From assembly GCF_027943945.1 (NCBI RefSeq), contig NZ_AP027141.1, positions 1,426,001 through 1,490,000 of the forward strand: a stretch of DNA of 64,000 nucleotides, written 5' to 3'. The notes beneath the pieces were generated by a model. That model had not been told where the DNA came from. It saw only the letters and a program-made list of their open reading frames with translations, and searched no databases. Position 1 is the stretch's first letter, and the number at the start of each line of letters is the position of its first letter. A program made the translations under genes and the position numbers. Below, one piece after another: positions 17,728 through 26,195 of the stretch. This stretch comes from Microbacterium terricola (GTDB lineage: Bacteria > Actinomycetota > Actinomycetes > Actinomycetales > Microbacteriaceae).

Positions 17728-17825
17728 GATCTCTCCGTTTCGTCAGGTACGTCTTCCCCTACGACCTGACCGGATGATGCGGCGATGCTTCTTCGGTTGT
17801 GAGCCCCATTATGCCGGGTCGTGCT

Positions 17826-17851
17826 CCGGAATCACAACCGTGTGATTCCGG
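17826..17851. promoter_or_regulatory. Perfect palindrome between DUF3145 and the AEC transporter
   Basis: Eleven-base arms (17826-17836 and 17841-17851) around a four-base spacer. It lies just upstream of where the -35 region of the AEC promoter should be, the -10 box being TAGCCT at 17880-17885. The position suits a regulator operator better than a terminator, but either is possible. Confidence 0.5.
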
Positions 17852-17891
17852 CGTGGCGCGCCCGGGGCGGCCGACTGGATAGCCTCGAAGG

Positions 17892-18812
17892 ATGTGGCAG
17901 ACGCTGACCGGATTCGCCGTCGTGGGACTGGCGATCGCGGTCGGCTATCTCATCGGTCGGATCGACCTGCTCGGCCCCCATGCACGTCACGTTCTCGGGC
18001 GCCTCGTCTTCTTCGTGCTGTCGCCGTTCCTGCTCTTCGTCGTCCTGGCTCAGGCCGACGTCCACACGCTCTTCTCCTCGCTCCTGCCCGTCTCGGCCAT
18101 CGCTGCCGTCGGCGTCATGCTCGTGTACGTCGCCGTTGCGCGCCTCGCGTGGCGCCGGCCGGTCGGCGAGACGGTGATCGGGGCCCTCTCGGCCGGGCAG
18201 GTCAATTCGAACAACATCGGCATCCCGCTCTCGCTCTACCTCCTCGGCAGCGCCGCCTACCCGGCGCCCGTGATCCTCATGCAGCTGCTGGTCTTCACGC
18301 CGATCACGATGGCCATCCTGGATGCGGTCACCTCCGAGCACCGCTCGGCGAAGCGGATCGCGCTGCGCACCATCAGCAACCCGATCGTCGTCGGCTCTGT
18401 CCTCGGAACGCTCGTCTCCGTGCTCGAGATCGACCTGCCGCCGATCGTGCTCGATCCGCTGCAGCTGATCGCCAATGCGTGCGTGCCGATCCTGCTGATG
18501 AGCTACGGCATCTCGCTGCACGGGCAGCGCGTGCTCGCGCCCTCCGGCCGCCGGCGCGACATCCTGCTGGCCAGCGGCCTGAAGCTGATCGCGATGCCGC
18601 TGCTCGCCTGGGTCGTCGCGGAGTTCGTCTTCGGGCTGGACGCGGCGAGCGTGCTCATCGTGGTGGTCCTGGCGGCGCTGCCCACCGCGCAGAACGTCTT
18701 CAACTACTCGCAGCGGTACGACGTCGGCGAGAGCATCTCGCGCGACACCATCTTCATCACGACGATCGGCTGCATCCCCATCCTCGTGCTCACGACGGTG
18801 CTGCTGGGCTGA
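17892..18812 (+). CDS. AEC-family transporter
   Basis: A 306-residue inner membrane protein with about ten hydrophobic segments, of the auxin efflux carrier family, whose bacterial members move small organic acids such as malate or malonate. The central GALSAGQVNSNNIGIPLSLYLLG motif and the late LAALPTAQNVFNYSQRY motif are typical. The substrate cannot be told. The ATG sits six bases after TAGCCT, so the message is probably leaderless. A palindrome upstream may be its operator. Confidence 0.88.
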   Translation: MWQTLTGFAVVGLAIAVGYLIGRIDLLGPHARHVLGRLVFFVLSPFLLFVVLAQADVHTLFSSLLPVSAIAAVGVMLVYVAVARLAWRRPVGETVIGALSAGQVNSNNIGIPLSLYLLGSAAYPAPVILMQLLVFTPITMAILDAVTSEHRSAKRIALRTISNPIVVGSVLGTLVSVLEIDLPPIVLDPLQLIANACVPILLMSYGISLHGQRVLAPSGRRRDILLASGLKLIAMPLLAWVVAEFVFGLDAASVLIVVVLAALPTAQNVFNYSQRYDVGESISRDTIFITTIGCIPILVLTTVLLG

Positions 18813-18828
18813 CTCCGGCCGTGAATGC

Positions 18829-18856
18829 GGAACGGCCGCCCGAGGGCGACCGTTCC
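18829..18856. terminator. Bidirectional hairpin between the AEC gene and the CAU tRNA
   Basis: Arms of 13 bases (18829-18841 and 18844-18856) with one mismatch. It stands 16 bases after the AEC stop and six bases past the tRNA 3' end on the other strand, so it can end both transcripts. Confidence 0.65.
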
Positions 18857-18861
18857 CGGCG

Positions 18862-18935
18862 TAGGGCGGGTGGGACTTGAACCCACGATCGTCGGGTTAT
18901 GAGCCCGCTGCCTTGACCAGCTTGGCCACCGCCCC
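18862..18935 (-). tRNA. tRNA-Met-like (anticodon CAT), identity uncertain
   Basis: 74 bases; the acceptor GGGGCGG pairs with CCGCCCT, ending in a G-U pair next to discriminator A. The anticodon loop is CTCATAA with GGG/CCC beside it, as in initiator tRNAs, but the D-arm (GCC/GGC type) is unlike either the initiator or the usual elongator. Pair 27-43 is a G-A mismatch. It could be elongator Met, a variant initiator, or tRNA-Ile read with lysidine. CCA is not encoded. Confidence 0.8.
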
Positions 18936-18960
18936 GTGCGTCTCCGAGCCTATCGGAGGG

Positions 18961-20040
18961 TCAGCGCGGGTCCTTGCGGTCGTGACGGTCCTCCCGGTCG
19001 TGCACGGGCGGATCGGGCCACACCTTCGAGACGGCCTCCGTGATCCGGATCGATCCGGTCTTGGGCGCGGCGCTGTCGCCGCTGCCGCGGGCGATCGGGA
19101 GCTCCTGGCTGTCGCTGACCACCTGCGGGTGGTGCCGCGCGAGCTGGAAGACGCCCCAGGACGCGATCGCGCCCGCGACGGCGAACCCGAAGTAGGCCCA
19201 CATCGGCGCGTGCGCGGCCTCGCCCAGGACGATGAGGCCGATCAGGATCGCCACGATCGGGTCGATGACGGTGAGCCCGGCGATCACGAGGTCGGGAGGG
19301 CCGGACGAGTAGGCCGTCTGCACGAAGTACGCGCCGACGGCGCCCGCCGCGATGAGCGCGACGAGGCAGGTGACGGTCAGCCACTCGAAGTCGCCGGTCT
19401 GGAACCGGCTGATGACGACCTTCGCGAGCGTCGCGACGAAGCCGTACATGACCCCGGCGGCCGTGATGTAGAACAGGGCGCTGATCCGCTTGCGCAGCCA
19501 CAGCCACAGCCCGGTGAAGACGATCATGACCAGCAGAAGCAGCAGCAGGATGGTGATCAGCTGCCCGTTGCTCACCGGCTCCTCGGTGGCGACGAGGGCC
19601 GCGATGGTCACGAAGATGAGGATGCCGCCGACGCACTGGGCGATGGCGGTGATGGACTTGCGGGTCGGCTTGTGCCCGCTGATGCGCGCGTTCAGAAGGG
19701 TCGTGACGACGAGCGCGAACGCGCCGATCGGCTGCACGACGATGAGCGGGGCGACGGAGAGCGCTCCGAGCTGGCAGACGATCGCGAGGGCCAGCATCAC
19801 CGTGCCGGCGACCCATGACGGCCGGGTGAGGAGGCGGCGCACCTGCTGCCAGGTGAGCCCGGATCCGGCGTCGCTGCCGCTCAGCCGCTCGACCTTCGCC
19901 ACCCCGCGATGCTGGTACTGCGCGCCGAACGACATGAACAGCGCGCCGAGCAGGGCCAGCGGGATGCCGGTCAGGAGGCCGGGGTTCTGGAAGGCGCCGA
20001 TCAGCTGATCGCCCACATCCTCCACTGCACCCGGAATCAC
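18961..20040 (-). CDS. DMT-superfamily membrane transporter
   Basis: A membrane protein of about 359 residues with nine or ten hydrophobic helices in two EamA-like halves, and a charged C-terminal tail of about 60 residues rich in Asp, Arg and His. Family members export or import small metabolites; nothing shows the substrate. The GTG start was chosen because TATCGT lies exactly six bases upstream, the spacing of leaderless genes here; there is no good ribosome site, and the longer open frame runs into the deformylase gene on the other strand. Confidence 0.82.
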   Translation of the reverse strand: MIPGAVEDVGDQLIGAFQNPGLLTGIPLALLGALFMSFGAQYQHRGVAKVERLSGSDAGSGLTWQQVRRLLTRPSWVAGTVMLALAIVCQLGALSVAPLIVVQPIGAFALVVTTLLNARISGHKPTRKSITAIAQCVGGILIFVTIAALVATEEPVSNGQLITILLLLLLVMIVFTGLWLWLRKRISALFYITAAGVMYGFVATLAKVVISRFQTGDFEWLTVTCLVALIAAGAVGAYFVQTAYSSGPPDLVIAGLTVIDPIVAILIGLIVLGEAAHAPMWAYFGFAVAGAIASWGVFQLARHHPQVVSDSQELPIARGSGDSAAPKTGSIRITEAVSKVWPDPPVHDREDRHDRKDPR

Positions 20041-20082
20041 TCTTCGACGATAGCGGTCAGGCCGGCCCAGTAGGCTCAAGGC
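20041..20082. promoter_or_regulatory. Divergent leaderless promoters of the DMT gene and def
   Basis: Leftward: TATCGT (20047-20052) six bases from the DMT GTG. Rightward: TAGGCT (20071-20076) six bases from the def GTG. Both promoters fit within this 42-base gap, so they must share control DNA. Confidence 0.6.
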
Positions 20083-20649
20083 GTGGCTGTTCTCCCGATT
20101 CGCATCATGGGCGACCCCGTCCTGCACGCTCCCGCCGCCCCGGTGGGCGAGATCACGGCGGAGGTCCGCGAGCTCGTCGCCGACATGTTCGAGACGATGG
20201 ATGCTGCGCCCGGCGTGGGGCTGGCAGCCCCGCAGGTCGGCGTCGCGCTGCGCATCTTCACCTACACGTATCAGGACGATGACGGCGCGCCGTGGCGCGG
20301 CGTCATCGTCAACCCCGAGCTGTGGATGCACCCGCTCGAACCGGGCTCCCCCGACCCCGACGACGAGTCGGAGGGCTGCCTGTCGTTCCCCGGCGAGCGG
20401 TTCCCCCTGCGTCGCTCGGAGCGCGTCAGGGTGACCGGGACCGACCTGGAGGGCGCTCCGGTCTCCATCGAGGTCGACGGGTGGCGCGCCCGCATCCTGC
20501 AGCACGAGTTCGACCACCTCGACGGCGTGCTGTACGTGGACCGCCTCGACGACGGCGACTGGAAGACGGTCCAGAAGATCGCCCGCAAGCGCGGCTGGGG
20601 CCGCCCGGGCGCCCAGTGGACGCCGGGCATCGACGACCTCGAGGGCTGA
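20083..20649 (+). CDS. def: Peptide deformylase
   Basis: Removes the formyl group from N-terminal methionine of new proteins; an Fe(II) enzyme. All three motifs are present: GVGLAAPQ (44-51), EGCLS (97-101, metal ligand C99) and HEFDH (141-145, catalytic E142). 188 residues. The start GTG has no ribosome site but follows TAGGCT by six bases. Its stop lies three bases from the stop of the convergent carboxypeptidase gene. Confidence 0.96.
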   Translation: MAVLPIRIMGDPVLHAPAAPVGEITAEVRELVADMFETMDAAPGVGLAAPQVGVALRIFTYTYQDDDGAPWRGVIVNPELWMHPLEPGSPDPDDESEGCLSFPGERFPLRRSERVRVTGTDLEGAPVSIEVDGWRARILQHEFDHLDGVLYVDRLDDGDWKTVQKIARKRGWGRPGAQWTPGIDDLEG

Positions 20650-20652
20650 GCC

Positions 20653-21891
20653 CTACCGGTACGACGGCGCCGCCGGCGCGCCCAGGAACTGCTCGTAGGA
20701 GCGGAATCCGCCCTCGTGGTACTCCCGCGCGAGCGTCAGCCCGATGTACCGCAGGTGCCACGGCTCCGGCGTGTAGCCGGTCACGGCGGTCTGCCCCGCC
20801 TCGTAGCGGACGATGAATCCGTACCGCCAGGCGTTCGCGGCGACCCAGGCCGACTGGCCGGTGGCGCCGAATGCGGACATCGTCCCGCATCCGTTCGCAC
20901 CGCACGCGACCACGTCGGCCGCGAGGCCGGTCTGATGCTCGCTGTAGCCCGGCCTGGCCGAGACCCGTTCCGCATAGGCCCGCCCGCGGCTGCGGACGTA
21001 CCCCTCGAACACGGACGACTGGTACGCGTACGAGCGATAGGCGCTGACGAGCGAGAGCTCGCCGGCCTTCGCGGCGATCGCCCCGGCGAACAGCTTCTCC
21101 AGCGCGGTCGCGGCACCGCGGGAGAGCGCGTAGCCGCCGCCGCGCACGTTCGGTCGCATCAGATCGGCCGGGACGTACTGGAGGGGCGAGAGCGGATGCC
21201 GCTTGTTGACCAGCACCGACACCAGAGACGGGTCGGACGTCACGATGGCCGGGCGGACCGCGCGGGTGGCCGTGGCCGATCGCGTCGTGGTCACCGTGCC
21301 CGCGCGCGTCGCGGTCACGGTGAGCCCGATGCGGGCGCCCTGATCGGTCGTCCCGAGCCGATACGTGGATGCGGTGGCCCCTCGGATCGCGGCGCCGTCG
21401 CGGTCCCACTGATACGCGAGGGTCGCCGCCGGCCTCCACGGTGCGGTGGTGGCCTGCAGGACGCTGCCCACGGCTGCGGCGCCGGCGATCGTGGGCGTCG
21501 GGGCGACGCGGAACAGCGCGTCGACCGCGGCGGTCGGCGCGCTGGTCACGCGGAGGGTGTCTGTCCTGCGCGAGACCACGGTGACGGTGACGGTGATGCG
21601 CGCGCCGGCGTCGTCGGCGGCCAGCGTCAGGCGGGATCCGGATGCTCCGTCGATGCGCACGCCGTCGCGGTTCCAGCGGTAGCTGAGGGCGGCGTGCACC
21701 GGGACGGCTCTCACGAGAGCGATGAGGGTGCTCCCCACCGCCGGGTTGCCGCCGATGCGCGCCACCGGCTTCGTCGTCGACGCGACGGCCGCGACCTGGT
21801 CGGTGGCCGACGCGGCGTCGGGCGTCAGCATCCCGAGCGCCATGGCCAGAGCGAGCGCCAGGATCGCCGGCCGGACTGCTGCCTTCGTCAT
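20653..21891 (-). CDS. Secreted VanY-like D-alanyl-D-alanine carboxypeptidase (M15B)
   Basis: Trims D-alanine from peptidoglycan stem peptides outside the cell. Residues 1-29 are a signal peptide (cleavage after ASA). Two homologous beta-rich repeats follow (about 44-127 and 131-215), each with a YxWxRDGxxIxGA core, of the Ig-like type common in secreted actinobacterial proteins. The catalytic domain (about 235-412) has the zinc and catalytic motifs SEHQTGLAADV and EPWHLR. Two cysteines (VACGANGCG) may form a disulfide. No wall-anchor signal is seen. 412 residues. Confidence 0.9.
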   Translation of the reverse strand: MTKAAVRPAILALALAMALGMLTPDAASATDQVAAVASTTKPVARIGGNPAVGSTLIALVRAVPVHAALSYRWNRDGVRIDGASGSRLTLAADDAGARITVTVTVVSRRTDTLRVTSAPTAAVDALFRVAPTPTIAGAAAVGSVLQATTAPWRPAATLAYQWDRDGAAIRGATASTYRLGTTDQGARIGLTVTATRAGTVTTTRSATATRAVRPAIVTSDPSLVSVLVNKRHPLSPLQYVPADLMRPNVRGGGYALSRGAATALEKLFAGAIAAKAGELSLVSAYRSYAYQSSVFEGYVRSRGRAYAERVSARPGYSEHQTGLAADVVACGANGCGTMSAFGATGQSAWVAANAWRYGFIVRYEAGQTAVTGYTPEPWHLRYIGLTLAREYHEGGFRSYEQFLGAPAAPSYR

Positions 21892-21954
21892 CCCTGCGCT
21901 CTCCTGGTCGGCCGTGTCCTGCGCTTGCCAGTGTAGGGGCCGCCGGAAATGACG

Positions 21955-21981
21955 AAGACCCGGGGTGGAAGCCCGGGCCTT
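21955..21981 (-). terminator. Terminator after tRNA-Asn
   Basis: Ten-base arms (21972-21981 and 21955-21964 read on the minus strand) with one wobble pair and a seven-base loop, followed by TCTT-type bases. It closes the leftward dusB-dgt-dnaG-ABC-tRNA-Asn stretch. Confidence 0.75.
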
Positions 21982-22016
21982 CTGGTGAGAGCCGCGCAGA
22001 TGACGCGGGATTCTCG

Positions 22017-22089
22017 CTCCCCGGCTTGGACTCGAACCAAGAACCTATCGGTTAACAGCCGATTGCTCTGCCAATTGAGCTACCGAGGA
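22017..22089 (-). tRNA. tRNA-Asn (anticodon GTT)
   Basis: 73 bases. Acceptor TCCTCGG pairs with CCGGGGA (one wobble), the anticodon stem ATCGG/CCGAT encloses CTGTTAA, and the T-loop is TTCGAGT. CCA is not encoded. It lies 64 bases downstream of the ABC ATPase gene, possibly on the same transcript. Confidence 0.96.
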
Positions 22090-22153
22090 TCAGCCGCCGC
22101 TCTCGCGACGACAACCTCTCCATATTAGCAAATGTCTGGACGGGTTCGTGACG

Positions 22154-22942
22154 TCAGGAGCCGACGAGACGTCGATCCGCCTCGCCGCCCGGCGTCCACA
22201 GCAGGTCGACGGTGCCGTGGCCGAACGCGATCGTGTGTCCTGCCCGCAGGACGAGGACGTCCGCGTCGAGTTCGCGCGCCACAGCCGCCTCGTTCGACAC
22301 CAGCACCGCGGACATGCCGTACTCGTCCCGGCGCCGCACAATGGCGTCGCGCGCGGCCCGGCGCACTTCGATGTCCATGTTCGCGAACGGCTCGTCGGCG
22401 ATCAGCAGGCGCGGCTGCAGGACGAGTGCCCTGGCCAGTGCCACGCGCTGCCGCATGCCCGCGCTGAGTTCATAGGGGTACTTGGGCGCGGCACCGAGCG
22501 GCAGGGCGACCTCGTCCAGGAGCGTGGCGACCCGAACGGCCAGCGCGCGCTGATTGACGCGCCGGTCGCGGCTCGTTATCGGCTCGGCGATGAGCTCCGA
22601 GACGGTCTGGCGGGCGGGGAGACGGGCACCGGCGGACTGCGGCAGGTAGCCGGTGAGGTACGTGAGCGCGCGGATGCGGCGTCCAGGGTGCCGCACGGCG
22701 ATGCCCTCGACCTCCGCGTCTCCGCCGACGACGGTCAGACCGCTCTGCCTGGTGCCCGCCAGGATGGCGAGGAGGCTGGACTTGCCTGCTCCCGTCGGCC
22801 CCATCACCACGAGTGAGGCGCGGTGGGCGAGGTCGAACGAGACACCGTCGACGACGCGCACCGCTCCCCCGGCGTGCGAGGTCCGCTCGATGGAGAGATC
22901 ACGGCACCGGATCGCGACATCAGCGTCTCGACGGTGAGGCAT
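22154..22942 (-). CDS. Orphan ABC transporter ATP-binding protein
   Basis: A 262-residue ATPase with Walker A GPTGAGKS (48-55), Q-loop YLPQSAG, signature LSAGMRQR, Walker B LLIADEP and a late switch region where asparagine (VLVSNE) replaces the usual histidine. It resembles the peptide/nickel or macrolide exporter ATPases, but no permease or binding protein lies nearby, so the partner is unknown. The missing switch histidine may lower hydrolysis. The ATG with AGGATGAG upstream was preferred to a GTG 36 bases earlier. It follows dnaG after 38 bases. Confidence 0.82.
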   Translation of the reverse strand: MPHRRDADVAIRCRDLSIERTSHAGGAVRVVDGVSFDLAHRASLVVMGPTGAGKSSLLAILAGTRQSGLTVVGGDAEVEGIAVRHPGRRIRALTYLTGYLPQSAGARLPARQTVSELIAEPITSRDRRVNQRALAVRVATLLDEVALPLGAAPKYPYELSAGMRQRVALARALVLQPRLLIADEPFANMDIEVRRAARDAIVRRRDEYGMSAVLVSNEAAVARELDADVLVLRAGHTIAFGHGTVDLLWTPGGEADRRLVGS

Positions 22943-22980
22943 GTGCTCATCCTGCCCGGTCGCTCCCGGAGCCGCCACTG

Positions 22981-24864
22981 TCAGTCCAGCTCGGCGGCCA
23001 CGATCTGCCGCTGCGCGTCCAGCTCTCGCAGGCGCATGCGGATCTCGCGGCCGTCGGCGGAGTCGGCGGCCACGCGCTGAATCGCGCCGAGCAGTTCGGA
23101 CTTCTCGCGATCCAGCGCGCGCAGCAGCACACGCTGGGCGAGGGAGGCGGCGGAGACCACGGCGGCGTCGTCGCTCAGGGCGGGGAAGTCCGCGCTGAGG
23201 AGCTCGGCGCCCAGCGACCGGTACGGCTCACGGACGGCGTTGACCGCATCCACGCTCCATCCGGGCCGGTCACGATCGGGCACCGCGGCGATCGCCTGGC
23301 GGACCGCGTCGAGGGCCGGATAGCGGAACGGCAGCGCGAGCGCGCGGGCGAGCAGCCCCGCGTCGATGCGGTGGCCGAACTGCAGGATCCCCATCAGCGC
23401 ATCCCGCTCGAGTGCGGCATCCGCGGTGCGGGGCAGCGTCGCGATCGTCACGCGGACGGCATCGGCCTCGGGCGCCGGATCGCCGTCGATGGGCGTGGCC
23501 GAGGGGGCTCCCGAGGGGGTCACACTCTGCGATTCCCGTCGCTGGGCGGCGCGTGCGGCGCGCTGGATCTCGCCGGACACCTCGCCGAGATCGAGTCCGA
23601 GGCGCCGGGCGAGCACGCGGGCGTAGCCCGGTCGCAGGGCGGGGTCGCGGATGTCGGCGATGATCGGCGCCGCCGCCCGCAGCGCGCCGGCGCGGCCCTC
23701 GACACTGGCCAGGTCGTATCCGGCGAGGCGCTGGTCGATCACGAACTCGAACATCGGGACCTTGGTGTCCATGAGGCCGCGGACGGCGCCGTCGCCGCGC
23801 TGCAGCCGCAGATCGCACGGGTCGAAGCCGTCAGGGGCGACCGCGACGTAGGTCTGCGCGGCGAACCGCTTCTCGTCGCCGAAGGCGCGCAGCGCGGCCT
23901 TCTGCCCTGCCGCATCCGGATCGAAGGTGAAGACCACCTCGCCCGCGGCCGAGTCGTCGCCCATGACGCGTCGCAGCACGGTGATGTGCTCCGAGCCGAA
24001 GGCCGTGCCGCAGGTCGCGATCGCCGTCGTGACGCCGGCCAGGTGGCAGGCCATCACGTCGGTGTACCCCTCGACCACCACGACGCGGTGCTCGCGCGAG
24101 ATGTCGCGCTTGGCGAGGTCGAGCCCGTACAGCACCTGCGTCTTCTTGTAGAGCGAGGTCTCAGGGGTGTTCAGGTACTTGGGACCCTGGTCGTCCTCGT
24201 AGAGCCGCCGGGCGCCGAAGCCGATCACCTGGCTGGTGACGTCGCGGATCGGCCAGACCACGCGTCCGCGGAAGCGGTCGTATACGCCGCGCTGTCCCTG
24301 CGAGACCAGCCCGGCCGTCGTCAGCTCCTCATCGGAGAAGCCCTGCGCACGCAGGGCATCGCGCAGCGACGACCAGCCCTTCGGGGCGTACCCGACCCCG
24401 AAATGCGCCGCGGCGCCCGCGTCGAATCCGCGTTCGCCGAGGAAGCGGCGGCCGGCGTCAGCCTCCGCCGAGGAGAGCTGACCGCGGAAGTACTCGGCGG
24501 CCGCGGCGTTGGCCGCGTAGAGCCGCGCGCGCCCTGTCGTCTCCGGGGCGGCGCCGCCGTCCTCGTAGTGCAGCGTGAAGCCGATCCGGCCGGCCAGCCG
24601 CTCGACCGCCTCGGTGAACGAGACGTGGTCCATCTTGCGCAGGAAGGAGTAGACGTCGCCGGACTCGCCGCAGCCGAAGCAGTGGTAGAAGCCCACCTGG
24701 GGGCGCACGTGGAAGCTGGGGCTGCGCTCGTCATGGAACGGGCACAGGCCCTTCAGCGATCCGACGCCCGCGGACTTCAGCGCGACCCGCTCGCCGATGA
24801 TGTCGCCGATGTTCGTGCGGGACTTGACCTCTTCGACGTCGGCCTGCGCGATGCGGCCGGCCAT
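22981..24864 (-). CDS. dnaG: DNA primase
   Basis: Makes RNA primers for replication and binds DnaB helicase through its C-terminus. The N-terminal CHC2 zinc finger has C41, H44, C62 and C65. The TOPRIM core shows VVVVEGYTDVMACHLAG and the metal acidic motif VFTFDPDAAGQKAA. The C-terminal helicase-binding region (about 440-627) is present. 627 residues, normal for actinobacteria. Its ATG overlaps the dgt TGA by one base. Confidence 0.97.
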   Translation of the reverse strand: MAGRIAQADVEEVKSRTNIGDIIGERVALKSAGVGSLKGLCPFHDERSPSFHVRPQVGFYHCFGCGESGDVYSFLRKMDHVSFTEAVERLAGRIGFTLHYEDGGAAPETTGRARLYAANAAAAEYFRGQLSSAEADAGRRFLGERGFDAGAAAHFGVGYAPKGWSSLRDALRAQGFSDEELTTAGLVSQGQRGVYDRFRGRVVWPIRDVTSQVIGFGARRLYEDDQGPKYLNTPETSLYKKTQVLYGLDLAKRDISREHRVVVVEGYTDVMACHLAGVTTAIATCGTAFGSEHITVLRRVMGDDSAAGEVVFTFDPDAAGQKAALRAFGDEKRFAAQTYVAVAPDGFDPCDLRLQRGDGAVRGLMDTKVPMFEFVIDQRLAGYDLASVEGRAGALRAAAPIIADIRDPALRPGYARVLARRLGLDLGEVSGEIQRAARAAQRRESQSVTPSGAPSATPIDGDPAPEADAVRVTIATLPRTADAALERDALMGILQFGHRIDAGLLARALALPFRYPALDAVRQAIAAVPDRDRPGWSVDAVNAVREPYRSLGAELLSADFPALSDDAAVVSAASLAQRVLLRALDREKSELLGAIQRVAADSADGREIRMRLRELDAQRQIVAAELD

Positions 24865-26195
24865 CAGGCGCCGCCCCCGCGGGCGCCGGGTGCCCAGATG
24901 CCGAGGGACGCCGCATCCACCTCGCCGACGAGCCGGCCGTGCCAGGCGATCGCGAGCTGATCGGTGAGGCTCGCGACCTGGTCGACGATGACGCGGCGCT
25001 GCGCGGTGTCGCCGACCGCGGCGGCGTAGTCCTCCGCGTGCAGGGCGTCGAGATGCTCCGGCCGGTCGGCCAGGGCTGTGGCGAGGCGCTTCAGCATGCG
25101 CCGCTGCTCCTTATAGAGCTCCTTGCGGCCGTCGATCGAGACGACGACCGCGCCGATGATGCCCTTCAGCACGGCCATCTCGGCTTCGACGACGCGCGGC
25201 ACCACCACATGCGCACGATAGCGGGTGAGCACGGCGGCCGGGTACGCCTCGCGGGTCGCGGTCGTGGCCGCGCGCGCGAAGCGTCCGATCAGGTCGCTGG
25301 TGAGGTTCTTCAGGCGCGCCATCGCCGGCCGCGTGCCGTCGAACGCATCGAGCCACTCCGGCATGCGCATCAGCCGGTAGAGGGCGTCGGCGAGCTCGTC
25401 GCGGGCGAAGTCGAACCCGACCCACGACTGGATGGCGGTGAGGAGTCCGTCGTGCTCGGCCGGGTCGGCGAGGCGGGCCGGGTCGAGGTAGCCGTTGACC
25501 ATGGCGTCCTCGAAGTCGTGCACCGAATAGGCGATGTCGTCGGAGAGGTCCATGACCTCGGCCTCGATGCAGCGCACCCGACCGGGTGCGCCCTCACGCA
25601 GCCAGCGGAAGACGGGCTCGTCGTCGGGGTAGACGCCGAACTTCAGGCGGCCACCGGGGTCGGGCAGCGGGTGATCCGCGGTCCACGGGTACTTGCACGC
25701 GGCGTCCAGGCTCGCCCTGGTCAGGTTCAGGCCGAAGCTGTGCCCGCCCTCGTCGAACACCTTGGGCTCGAGGCGCGCCAGGATGCGCAGCGTCTGCGCG
25801 TTGCCCTCGAACCCGCCGATGCCCTCCGCCCACTCGTTCAGGGCCCGTTCGCCGTTGTGGCCGAAGGGCGGGTGTCCGAGATCGTGGCTGAGGCACGCCG
25901 TGTCGACCACGTCGGGCGAGAGCTGCAGCGCGGTCGCCAGCTCGCGACCGACCTGGGCGACCTCGAGGGAGTGCGTCAAGCGGTTGCGGGCGAAGTCGGC
26001 GGGGCTCGCCGGGCTCAGCACCTGCGTCTTCGCCGCGAGCCGCCGCAGCGCCGCCGAATGCAGGACCCTGGCGCGGTCGCGCGCGAAGTCGTCGCGCTGC
26101 GAGCGGTGGCGTTCCGGGAAGAACCGCGCGGCATCGCGGTCGTCGTATCCCTCCGGCCGCGCCGCCGGAGCCACGGCCGACGGCTCAGCCGCCAC
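24864..26195 (-). CDS. dgt: Deoxyguanosinetriphosphate triphosphohydrolase-like protein
   Basis: HD-domain enzyme that cleaves dNTPs to nucleosides and triphosphate, limiting nucleotide pools. The metal site H75 (RLTHSLEV), H104-D105 (LSHDLGHPPFGHNGE) and the later DLSDDIAYSVHD aspartate are present. The 443-residue length fits the actinobacterial type 2 proteins, which lie next to dnaG in many genomes. The GTG start overlaps the 3' end of dusB by 11 bases; the much longer frame upstream is a dusB shadow. Confidence 0.93.
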   Translation of the reverse strand: MAAEPSAVAPAARPEGYDDRDAARFFPERHRSQRDDFARDRARVLHSAALRRLAAKTQVLSPASPADFARNRLTHSLEVAQVGRELATALQLSPDVVDTACLSHDLGHPPFGHNGERALNEWAEGIGGFEGNAQTLRILARLEPKVFDEGGHSFGLNLTRASLDAACKYPWTADHPLPDPGGRLKFGVYPDDEPVFRWLREGAPGRVRCIEAEVMDLSDDIAYSVHDFEDAMVNGYLDPARLADPAEHDGLLTAIQSWVGFDFARDELADALYRLMRMPEWLDAFDGTRPAMARLKNLTSDLIGRFARAATTATREAYPAAVLTRYRAHVVVPRVVEAEMAVLKGIIGAVVVSIDGRKELYKEQRRMLKRLATALADRPEHLDALHAEDYAAAVGDTAQRRVIVDQVASLTDQLAIAWHGRLVGEVDAASLGIWAPGARGGGA

